Positions 1-7,509 of a DNA stretch of 64,000 bases are shown here, one piece after another. The stretch is from positions 2,149-66,148 of the forward strand of contig JAQYWI010000006.1 in the NCBI GenBank assembly GCA_030145015.1. The letters are read 5' to 3'. The DNA comes from Desulfobacterales bacterium (GTDB taxonomy: Bacteria; Desulfobacterota; Desulfobacteria; Desulfobacterales; JAHEIW01). A program made the position numbers and the translations under genes. Position 1 is the stretch's first letter. Every line of letters starts with the position of its first letter. Below the pieces are notes generated by a model that was given only the letters and a program-made list of their open reading frames with translations, ran no database searches and was not told the DNA's origin.

Positions 1-755
1 TTCAGTTAATAGCCACTAATATCGACACTGGTTTAATCGTTCAATCCCTTGACACAAATTATAATCTCAGACGCTTAGAACGCTATTTGGTCATGATAAA
101 TGAGAGCGATATCCAACCTGTAGTATTATTGAGTAAAAGTGATCTGCTGCCCGTTAATGAGATAGATAAAAAGATTGCTGAAATTCATACACTAATTCCT
201 GACATTCGAGTAGTGCCTTTTAGCAATGAAGACATTACGGGGCTGGAACTTGTTAAAGAATTGTTGGTTCCAAGGAAAACGTATTGTTTGCTTGGGTCAT
301 CGGGGGTTGGCAAAACGACCTTAATAAATAACCTTCTGGATGAAGTGCGACTTAAAACCTATAGCGTTAGAGAAAAAGACGGAAAAGGAAGACATATAAC
401 GACCCGCCGTCAATTAATAAATTTGAAAAACGGGGCAATGATCATAGATACACCAGGTATGCGAGAACTCGGAAATTTTGCGGTTGATACTGGTATTCAT
501 AGTACATTCGATGAAATAGCAGAGTTATCAAATCAATGCCGCCATAATGATTGTTCCCATACACAAGAGCAAGGCTGTTCAATATTGGCTGCGTTAAAAG
601 ACGGAATAATTTCACAGGACCGTTATCAAAATTTTGTAAAATTAAATAAAGAATCTGCTTTTTATGAAATGTCATATTTAGAGAAAAAACGAAAAGATAA
701 AAAGTTCGGAAAATTTGTTAAATCTGTTATGAAGGATAAAAAATACAGAAGGTAG
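1..755 (+). CDS. rsgA: Ribosome small-subunit maturation GTPase RsgA (5' truncated by window edge)
   Basis: The open frame already runs at base 3 (QLIATNIDTGLIVQSL...), so the N-terminal OB-fold lies outside the window; about 250 C-terminal residues are visible. The motif order is that of a circularly permuted GTPase: the G4-like LLSKSDLL comes first, then the P-loop LLGSSGVGKTTLINNLL, then the G3 motif IDTPGMRELG. The conserved DGKGRHITTRR stretch precedes G3. A C-terminal zinc knuckle follows (CRHNDCSHTQEQGC). RsgA binds the 30S subunit and hydrolyses GTP late in its maturation. The first TTG inside the window at 87 is not the real start. Bases here are AT-richer than in most of the window. 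Confidence 0.95.
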   Translation, partial: QLIATNIDTGLIVQSLDTNYNLRRLERYLVMINESDIQPVVLLSKSDLLPVNEIDKKIAEIHTLIPDIRVVPFSNEDITGLELVKELLVPRKTYCLLGSSGVGKTTLINNLLDEVRLKTYSVREKDGKGRHITTRRQLINLKNGAMIIDTPGMRELGNFAVDTGIHSTFDEIAELSNQCRHNDCSHTQEQGCSILAALKDGIISQDRYQNFVKLNKESAFYEMSYLEKKRKDKKFGKFVKSVMKDKKYRR

Positions 756-975
756 AATCCAGTATTAACGAGTTTTCTCTTTTTTTGGGTTACTACAAGA
801 TATAGTGGTTTTAAGAACTTTTTGGAAAGGAGTGGTATCTCCAACTAATCAGTATTCCCTCGAAATAATTTCAGATTGTGATATCGTTTTCATATCTCAG
901 GTCAAAAATTTCCCCACCCAATTTCCCTTCCGAGATTGTATATTTGTCATGCGAAATCCCCACTTTGGCTGAAGT

Positions 976-1161
976 TTAGATGGCGGCTATGAACCCGTCA
1001 TCACAATAATTGGCACCTTCCATCAACACATCTAACATATTTCTGATCCCTCTAATTTCCAGATAGTGCACGATTTCCAAAAATCCTAAGGTTGCAAAAT
1101 ATTGAAGGTTTGCGTATTTAATATGGGTTTGAAAATAATCGGTCTTTGGTTTGTTGGTTAC
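976..1161 (-). pseudogene. Coding-like remnant, 3' end of an unknown gene
   Basis: Within the 433 bp gap after rsgA the minus strand has a 62-codon open frame ending in TAA at 976-978. Its translation looks protein-like and includes FATLGFLEIVHYLEIRGI and then VLMEGANYCDDGFIAAI before the stop. It is limited upstream by an in-frame stop at 1162-1164, and the only ATG is internal. I do not recognise the family. It may be the C-terminus left from a decayed or recombined gene, or chance. The rest of the gap (756-975, 1162-1188) shows nothing I can name. Confidence 0.35.
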
Positions 1162-1188
1162 CTATTCATCAGATGAAGGGAAAGGTCT

Positions 1189-2352
1189 ATGGCACAAGTT
1201 ACAAAGCAGGAAAAGATAAAAAGAGCGGCCGGCGTTATCTGCAAACAGGGTATGGTTCAGTTTCCGCTGAGTGATACGGCGATCGCCATTGTCGTTGCCG
1301 TTGTAAGGGACAATGAAGATGAACTTGACCTGATATATGCATTCCGCGAAACGTCCTCTCAAACAATGGAGCAACTCGTGGAATCGAGTGGGTTTTCAAT
1401 GGAAAAAGTCGAGCAGTTGGCAACAAGCCTTGCAAAGAAAGGGCTTATTTTCAATCAGCCCAGTTCCGCTGGAATCATGGTTTACAGGCTTTTGCCGTTT
1501 ATGCTGGTGGGGGTAATGGAATACAAATTCATGGTGGAACTCACCGGAAGCCAGGAGGAAAGGGACCTCGCCAAGTTGTTCGAAAAGTTGTTGGAAGAAC
1601 TCCGCGATCAGATTCAGGACAATTATGATGCGCTTTCGCCTCTGTTTAATACTGCCCCAGCCGTAGACCGAACCGTGCCCGCCAGGATAACGGAAGACGG
1701 AAAAACGATTCAGATAATACCGATTAATAAGACGCTGGAGGCTGCCGAAGAATTCGTTCTTCCCAGTCAGACAGTCGAAGAGATTATCAACAAATTTGAC
1801 GACATTGCCGTTGGATATTGTTTTTGCCGTCAGCGGCGTAGTCTGTTAGGTGAACCTTGCAGCACCGATGCTCCCACATTAAACTGCTTTACATTTGGCA
1901 AATCCGCACGCCATACTGCAGCCCAAGGATTTGCCAAAAAAGTCACCAGGGAAGAAGCCCTGAAAATCATGAAAGAGGCAGAGAACTCCGGATTGATTCA
2001 TAAAGCCTTTCACCCTGGCTCCAGGGAATCAAAGCCGGAAACGAGCATCTGTAACTGCTGCAAGGATTGTTGTGATACCTTGGAGCTTTGGCGAAGCGGC
2101 AGCCTGCCGCTGATCAATTCGACTTACCATCTTTCCGTGATCGATTTAGAATCCTGTACAGGTTGTGGCACTTGCGTGGAGTGGTGCCCTACGGATGCCA
2201 TTGTTTTAAATGAAAAAGAGTTAGCGCAACGTGATGAAAGTGCCTGCCTTGGATGCGGGGTTTGCTCCCGGTTTTGCCCGGAGGGGGCCATTTCGCTCAA
2301 AGAGGGATTACGACGCGTATTTATCATGCCGCCGCGATTACGGAAAGCCTGA
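1189..2352 (+). CDS. Two-cluster ferredoxin protein with winged-helix-like N-terminus and extra cysteine clusters
   Basis: 387 residues. Residues ~50-90 (ETSSQTMEQLVESSGFS onwards) read like a small winged-helix domain. A middle part carries cysteines C211, C213, C224 and C233, and a dense CNCCKDCC run at 288-295. The C-terminus has two classical 4Fe-4S motifs, CTGCGTCVEWC (323-333) and CLGCGVCSRFC (353-363). Such proteins are frequent in sulfate reducers and are usually annotated only as 4Fe-4S binding proteins; the electron partner is unknown. The ATG follows GGGAAAGGTCT, a fair ribosome site. It converges on the next two minus-strand genes, so it is probably transcribed alone. Confidence 0.8.
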   Translation: MAQVTKQEKIKRAAGVICKQGMVQFPLSDTAIAIVVAVVRDNEDELDLIYAFRETSSQTMEQLVESSGFSMEKVEQLATSLAKKGLIFNQPSSAGIMVYRLLPFMLVGVMEYKFMVELTGSQEERDLAKLFEKLLEELRDQIQDNYDALSPLFNTAPAVDRTVPARITEDGKTIQIIPINKTLEAAEEFVLPSQTVEEIINKFDDIAVGYCFCRQRRSLLGEPCSTDAPTLNCFTFGKSARHTAAQGFAKKVTREEALKIMKEAENSGLIHKAFHPGSRESKPETSICNCCKDCCDTLELWRSGSLPLINSTYHLSVIDLESCTGCGTCVEWCPTDAIVLNEKELAQRDESACLGCGVCSRFCPEGAISLKEGLRRVFIMPPRLRKA

Positions 2353-2439
2353 GCGTAATAGCCTGTTGTCAATCGAAGTCGTAACTCACCTTCAAATTCC
2401 GTCAACTCAAGTATAGGTCAGGCCACCTTAGACTTTTTT

Positions 2440-2976
2440 TTAATCCGGTTGTACCACAAATTCACAATAGGTCTGTCCCTGGGAAAAGCACTGTGCTTCC
2501 CTGCCCTTAACGTGGATTTCTTTTTCACCGTGGTCCAATATGACCTGCATGGCCCCGGCCAATGCGCCGGGCACCCAGATACAGACCGCCTGGTTAACCA
2601 CGCCATAACTTAAAGCAACCGCCGAATTATACAGCCGGAAGCGGCCATTGCCGCGTTCTGTATCAAATTTCACGATCTCAAAACGTCCCCAGCCGCGATG
2701 GGACATGGATCCCAGATACTGCTCCATAATTTCACGACCGCTCAAACCGGCTTCGATCTGAACTTTCCCCCATTGATAGGCCCCATCGTAGCCGGCATCG
2801 TAGTAAATCTTTGCGGCTGTTTCGGGCCCGGCTTCCTTGACCACCCGCTCGACGATACCGGTGAAAAACCATGCGGGCATCAGTATCATTGCCACCGAAC
2901 CCAGCATGACGCGGTTATCTTCGCTTAAGACGAGTTGATTTTTTAAGTCTTGAAATTGCGCCATAATTTTCTCCAT
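2440..2976 (-). CDS. V4R-like small-molecule-binding domain protein (DUF5943-like)
   Basis: 178 residues with no signal peptide. The C-terminal half has the V4R-type pattern ending GREAQCFSQGQTYCEFVVQPD, with the paired cysteines near the end typical of that ligand-binding fold. It lies 23 bp downstream of the M19-like gene on the same strand, surely one transcript. From memory, the same two neighbours in the same order occur in Pseudomonas dimethylglycine/glycine-betaine gene clusters (next to dgcA), where the V4R-like protein has no known activity. ATG is preceded by AGCTTATGGAG, a usable ribosome site. Family assignment is fairly secure, function is not. Confidence 0.7.
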   Translation of the reverse strand: MEKIMAQFQDLKNQLVLSEDNRVMLGSVAMILMPAWFFTGIVERVVKEAGPETAAKIYYDAGYDGAYQWGKVQIEAGLSGREIMEQYLGSMSHRGWGRFEIVKFDTERGNGRFRLYNSAVALSYGVVNQAVCIWVPGALAGAMQVILDHGEKEIHVKGREAQCFSQGQTYCEFVVQPD

Positions 2977-2999
2977 AAGCTGATCGTATAAAAATGGAT

Positions 3000-3980
3000 T
3001 TATTCCCCCCAGACCGCTTTTAACACCCTGACCCAGTTTTCCCCCATGACTTTGCGGATCTTCGCTTCCGGCCAGGCGGCACGCTGCATGGCAGCGGTAA
3101 GGTTGGGCATTTCACTGATCGTACGGATGCCTTCGGGGTTTTTAATTTCGCCGAATTCAGTCAGCTTGCGGGCGGTGCCTTTATCATGGGTGATCCATTC
3201 AAAAAAAGCCTGATTATGATTCTGGGTAAAATCGGTCCCGATCCCCACACAGTTCTCCCCAACCAGATTGACCACGTAGTCGATGGCCTCAACATAGTCG
3301 TCTACCGTTGCGTTAGGGCCTTTTTTTAGAAACGGGGAAAACATGGTTACCCCGACAAAACCACCGTGATCGGCGATGAATTTTAGCGCTTCATCGCTTT
3401 TGTTGCGGGGGTGTTCTTTTAGCCCCGCAGGCAGACAGTGTGAATAACACACCGGTTTGGACGAAACTTCGATCACATCCCTGGAAGTATGGGGCCCCAC
3501 ATGGGACAAATCACACATGATCCCCACCCGGTTCATTTCCGCCACCACCTCCCGGCCAAAGTCAGATAATCCCCCGTCTTTTGATTCATAGCAACCGGTG
3601 CCAACAAGGTTCTGGGTGTTGTAGGCCATTTGAACGATACCAATGCCCAATTCCTTAAAAAGATTGACATAATCAATACGATCTTCAAAGGCGGAAACAT
3701 TTTGAAAGCCTAGAATTATTCCGGTCTTACTTTCTGCTTTGGCCCTTTGAATATCCTTTGTTGAAAAGACTTGCAAAAGAAGGTCCTGGTTTTGATTGAG
3801 CCAGCACTTCCATCTTACAATGTTATCCATGGTCTGACGGAAATTTTCCCACACGCAGCAAGTGCAGTTGGCTGCAGTCACACCTCCTTTTTGCATGTCT
3901 TCAAATATTTCACGCGACCAGTTGGAAACATTTAAACCATCCACCACAGTAAGTTGATTGTGCAAATTTTGATCATTCAT
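3000..3980 (-). CDS. M19 dipeptidase-fold protein lacking several metal ligands
   Basis: 326 residues, a full-length renal-dipeptidase (peptidase M19) TIM-barrel. Recognisable elements are CDLSH (H160), YSHC (H181) with HPRNKSDE after it, and GIGTDF (D250), matching the two histidines, the arginine and the late aspartate of the active site. The N-terminal HxD metal pair is missing: DGLNVS has L16 and V18 in those places. The bridging glutamate appears to be Q93 in LGFQNVS. It strongly resembles the M19-like protein encoded beside dgcA in pseudomonads, which I recall having the same changes. So a non-peptidase role, for example in methylated-amine catabolism, is possible but inferred. Confidence 0.85.
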   Translation of the reverse strand: MNDQNLHNQLTVVDGLNVSNWSREIFEDMQKGGVTAANCTCCVWENFRQTMDNIVRWKCWLNQNQDLLLQVFSTKDIQRAKAESKTGIILGFQNVSAFEDRIDYVNLFKELGIGIVQMAYNTQNLVGTGCYESKDGGLSDFGREVVAEMNRVGIMCDLSHVGPHTSRDVIEVSSKPVCYSHCLPAGLKEHPRNKSDEALKFIADHGGFVGVTMFSPFLKKGPNATVDDYVEAIDYVVNLVGENCVGIGTDFTQNHNQAFFEWITHDKGTARKLTEFGEIKNPEGIRTISEMPNLTAAMQRAAWPEAKIRKVMGENWVRVLKAVWGE

Positions 3981-4261
3981 TCCTGCCCCCTATAATTGAT
4001 CCATTCGTTAGGTAGGAACATACCTGATTGATGAAATCATTTGCAAGCCAATTTAATGACTTGAATTCATCTTTGTTGACATCTTGCTAAGAGTGACTAA
4101 TTTATATTTCCAGGTTGGGGAGCATTATATTATGTTTAATTTCAGCTGGTTCCCCGATTCACTATCCGTTGCACCATTTTATGACGGCATTAATACCTGA
4201 ATTTTGCACGAGTCAAGTAAGAATATCACAGCGATGTGTTTGAATATCGGAGGAAAGCAAT

Positions 4262-4732
4262 ATGGCCAATAAATATGCAGCCCGAAAGATGTTTGATGAA
4301 GGTGTCGCCGCCTATATCAAAAAGGATTTTAAGGCAAGCCTTGACCTATTTTCGCGGGCTATAAAATACGATTCAACCCTGGCACTGTTTTTCGTGTGTC
4401 GGGGTGCTGCCGGTTTAAAATTGGGAAGGGCGCGTGCGGCTATCGGAGACTTTGATCAGGCGATTAAGATGAAGGCGACATATGCGCGCGCCTTTCACCT
4501 GCGCGGATTAGCTTATGAAAAATTGGGAGAACTCGCCCGGGCCTTTCAAGATTTTGACCGCTCCCTTGAGATCGACCCGGAATATGGTGCCGCCTACCAC
4601 AGTCGTGATTCTGTGCTATCAAATCCAAAGAAGTCCGCTTTAGCTTTCCAGGATTTTAAAATCGTCAATCACCTCATGGCGATGCGGTTAACCCAATTTG
4701 ACGACAAGGTCCTCAATGACCTTGAAATCTGA
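4262..4732 (+). CDS. TPR repeat protein
   Basis: 156 residues made almost entirely of tetratricopeptide repeats: about three 34-residue units from residue 5 to 110 with the usual A/G/Y/A/F/A/P signature (AFHLRGLAYEKLGELARAFQDF is the clearest). It has no signal peptide or membrane segment, so it is probably a cytosolic scaffold. GGAGGAAAGCAATATG gives a strong ribosome site. The last codons degrade into a different composition, and the stop codon runs straight into a word-repeat (GAGGAATCA), so the original C-terminus may have been replaced. No partner can be named. Confidence 0.75.
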   Translation: MANKYAARKMFDEGVAAYIKKDFKASLDLFSRAIKYDSTLALFFVCRGAAGLKLGRARAAIGDFDQAIKMKATYARAFHLRGLAYEKLGELARAFQDFDRSLEIDPEYGAAYHSRDSVLSNPKKSALAFQDFKIVNHLMAMRLTQFDDKVLNDLEI

Positions 4733-4873
4733 GGAATCAGAGGAATCAGAGGACAGAAGTCAGAAATCAGAAGACAGGTGGCAGATGACAGATTTCAGGC
4801 AATGGAGAAAAAACAACATCCTGGATTCTTTCGACTGTTTTCTGTCCTCTGTAGACTGTCCATTGTTCTCTGT
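4730..4873. repeat. Word-palindrome repeat (AGGACAG/CTGTCCT family)
   Basis: Reiterated GAGGAATCA and then GACAGAAGTCAG-like words form the left arm. The right arm carries the complement, for example CAGAGGACAG (4747-4756) against CTGTCCTCTG (4842-4851). It fills the gap between the convergent TPR and HD genes. Confidence 0.7.
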
Positions 4874-4881
4874 TAAAGAAT

Positions 4882-6042
4882 TTACTTCGGCTCAATTCCT
4901 TCGGCACTGATGCCCTGAACATAGTATTTGGAATCATTTAAAAAATGTAAAAATATCACCATAAAGGCAATTGAGGCTTGAATCATCAGGGGCTTGTTCT
5001 GGTATAAAATATCAAGTTGCCGGTAGAGCACTTTTTTTGAGCTGTGCGCAAAATAAGTTGAAAAAAGCCCGTCGAGCAGCTGATCGCGTTCCGGCTTGGT
5101 GACCAGATCGATTCGGCCGCTGAAACAATAGTCCATGGCTTCCAGTAGCAGTCTGCGTTGATCGGCCGTGTCCTTAAAGTGGTAACCGATTAAATGGATT
5201 AAGGTCCTTTGAGCCTCTTGCAAACTGGCATCACAGACCGCTTCAAAAAGAATCCGTAAAGTGCGTTCATTGCCGATGGATGTATGCTGTCGAATCAAAG
5301 ACAATAAAACCGTATTTTTAAAGAGCTGGTAAAGCCTGCGCGCACCATTTAAGGCCGAAGACGGCGGATGGTCATTTGCGGGTAGGTACCCGCGATAATT
5401 ATTGACAAACATCAGCTGAAAAAGGTTTTTAAAAAAATCGACCCCCGCCAACGGATCTTCCAGGTCGACTCGCATATCCAGTGTGTTGTCGAGCCGATCG
5501 GCTAATTTCACATGCACCAACTGCGGCGAATGGTCGGCGTTTTCAAGCAGTCGACCGATATATTGATAATAAGATTCTGTCTTGATTCGGGTCAACGCGA
5601 GAATATTGTCAAGCAATTTTGATTCATCTTCTGCATTCAAACGCTCCAGAAGACGGTACAGCCTGTTCTCCATTTCCAGCCATTGTTTGGTGTCAAAATC
5701 ATTTGAACTGATATCTTCCAAAATATCATGAAACAGGATGGTCAACAGACTGACCACGTTCAGGCGGTCTTGATTTTGTGCAAATAGCGCCGTTGCCCGC
5801 AACGGGTGCAGTACCGCCATGGGCCCCAAATGGCGTCTCTTCTGCTGATAGGCACTGAAAAGATACGCCAGGGCTTCCATCAAAAGACCCTTTTTTTCCC
5901 TGTCCTTTGAAGCGCCGCGATCTAAGGTTTTGCCGCCGATGATATACATCATCACGTTGTAACGGTTTAAAGATGCAGCGCTCAGGTTATAATTGAGCAC
6001 CGAAGATAATTTTAAAAATTCAGTTAGATCGTATCGGGGCAT
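4882..6042 (-). CDS. HD-domain protein, SpoT/RelA-hydrolase-like
   Basis: 386 residues. The N-terminal half follows the HD phosphohydrolase order seen in SpoT: HPLRAT (first His), LFHDILED (the HD pair) and VKLADRLDNTLDMR (final Asp region). No synthetase, TGS or ACT domain follows; the C-terminal ~200 residues are helical and end in a hydrophobic stretch (IQASIAFMVIFLHFL), so it could associate with a membrane. Hydrolysis of ppGpp or another nucleotide is possible but unproven. It is transcribed on its own, with repeats on both sides. Confidence 0.75.
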   Translation of the reverse strand: MPRYDLTEFLKLSSVLNYNLSAASLNRYNVMMYIIGGKTLDRGASKDREKKGLLMEALAYLFSAYQQKRRHLGPMAVLHPLRATALFAQNQDRLNVVSLLTILFHDILEDISSNDFDTKQWLEMENRLYRLLERLNAEDESKLLDNILALTRIKTESYYQYIGRLLENADHSPQLVHVKLADRLDNTLDMRVDLEDPLAGVDFFKNLFQLMFVNNYRGYLPANDHPPSSALNGARRLYQLFKNTVLLSLIRQHTSIGNERTLRILFEAVCDASLQEAQRTLIHLIGYHFKDTADQRRLLLEAMDYCFSGRIDLVTKPERDQLLDGLFSTYFAHSSKKVLYRQLDILYQNKPLMIQASIAFMVIFLHFLNDSKYYVQGISAEGIEPK

Positions 6043-6122
6043 GGGCGTACCTTTTTTAGCTAAAACGGGTTCCGGTCTTTGGCACCTAGCTTCTGGCTGC
6101 TGGTCTTTTCCCCTGCATTTTA

Positions 6123-6216
6123 AGGTTTCAGGTGTCGGGTGTCAGGTGTCAGAATTGAGAGGGCTGAAACCTCTCCGGGTCTGATGCTGAACACTGAAAC
6201 CCGACACCTGAAACCT
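6123..6216. repeat. Word-palindrome repeat (GGTTTCAGGTGTC family)
   Basis: AGGTTTCAGGTGTCGGG (6123-6139) is perfectly complementary to 6200-6216, and further GGTGTCAGG words lie between. Related copies occur at 38827-38899 and 40601-40666. It lies just upstream of the HD-domain gene. Confidence 0.85.
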
Positions 6217-6319
6217 ATTTGAGGCCAGTAGCAAGTAGTGAGGGACAATTATAAGGAATTTGTACGGGGGAAGATTAAATATGCAGCATCAAAACCCGTT
6301 TTAAAACGACGCGGACGGA

Positions 6320-7390
6320 TTATTGAAATTCCGTGATAAGTTTTTCAACGTCTTCTGCTATCTCAGCAATAATAGGGTTTAATTCTTCTTTCTGAAATCC
6401 TAAGTGGTCCAATGTTTGCGGGTCAATTTCAGGCGCCGATGCCGTATCCTCCGAGTAAAAACCCGCTTTTATAGCCGCATAATCAGCAAAATGCACAATA
6501 AACGCCAGGTCGTTATTACCCGCGCGCAACGGGTAATGATGATATCGTATCGCAGTTGATTGTGTTTCAGGATAGCGCCAAAACCGGGCGGCGCGTGACA
6601 TCACCTCGGCATGGTCAAAGCCTAATATTTCCTTTTCGGCTTCGACAAATACATGTTCCCCCTCTTTTAGTAGCTTTTTAAACTCCTTTTTGCGTTCCAG
6701 TATATAAGGATCGAGTATAATTTTACCGGCATCGTGAAGCAGTCCGGCAATAAATGCATCTTCAGCCAGCTTGGTGTTTTTCTTCCCGGCGATAATTCTC
6801 GACCCCAGGGCTACTGCCAGCGAATGCTGCCACAAATCGCCGGGGTCTAACTCATAGCCCTTCAATTTTTTACTCAAAAGCCGCGAGGAGGCTGCAATGG
6901 TGATCAGTTCGCTCAACGTCTTTTGTCCCAGTAAAATGGAGGCATGCTGAATAGAGGACACCATGCCGCTTAAACCATAATAGGCGGAATTGGCCAGGGC
7001 CAGAACCCGGGCGACGATGGCCTGGTCGTGTTCGATGACAGCGGATAGATCCTTTAGGCTCGAATGGGGATCTTCGATAATTTCGCGTGCTTTTAAAATT
7101 ATATTCGGCATCGGCGGCAATTCGACCAGACTGCGCAATATTTTGCTTTTCAATGATAAGATTTCGAGGTCTTCTTCGGTTTCGGCATTAGAGGACGTCA
7201 ATCGGGTCAGGCTATCGTCTGATGGTGGCGCATAAAGGTTATCTTGTTTGGTTGCTGCCGGCAGGAACAATTGTATATGAATGTCCGATTTGCATTTGGA
7301 ACATATAAGTTCCAATGCCCGCTTGCGGGTAACAATCAAATCGTTGGAAACCGCAGTAACTACGCGGCATTCCGGACATTCTATCCTCAT
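6320..7390 (-). CDS. HDOD signalling protein with N-terminal zinc ribbon
   Basis: 356 residues. Residues 5-33 hold a CPEC...CSKC zinc ribbon of the kind seen at the N-terminus of many deltaproteobacterial regulators. From about residue 85 there is an HDOD domain: LPPMPNIILKAREIIEDPHSS, then VIEHDQAIVARVLALANSAYYG, LGQKTLSELI and FIAGLLHDAGKIIL. HDOD proteins are usually non-enzymatic signalling modules linked to chemotaxis, gliding or cyclic-di-GMP. A linker rich in S/T/E joins the two parts. It is probably monocistronic; ATG sits behind TTAAGGAAGCGAATA. Confidence 0.88.
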   Translation of the reverse strand: MRIECPECRVVTAVSNDLIVTRKRALELICSKCKSDIHIQLFLPAATKQDNLYAPPSDDSLTRLTSSNAETEEDLEILSLKSKILRSLVELPPMPNIILKAREIIEDPHSSLKDLSAVIEHDQAIVARVLALANSAYYGLSGMVSSIQHASILLGQKTLSELITIAASSRLLSKKLKGYELDPGDLWQHSLAVALGSRIIAGKKNTKLAEDAFIAGLLHDAGKIILDPYILERKKEFKKLLKEGEHVFVEAEKEILGFDHAEVMSRAARFWRYPETQSTAIRYHHYPLRAGNNDLAFIVHFADYAAIKAGFYSEDTASAPEIDPQTLDHLGFQKEELNPIIAEIAEDVEKLITEFQ

Positions 7391-7509
7391 TATTCGCTTC
7401 CTTAAAGGTTAATTGACCCCAGGGCCTCCGCTGAATAAACCACTATAAGGTGCATCGGCTTAATTATAGGCATTTCGCCTATACCTGATATTATTAAGCA
7501 ATTCATAAA

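Noticed and set aside
4698..4910. 70-codon frame rich in Ser/Glu after the TPR gene
   Set aside because: It is a direct translation of the GAGGAATCA/GACAGAAGTC repeat words.
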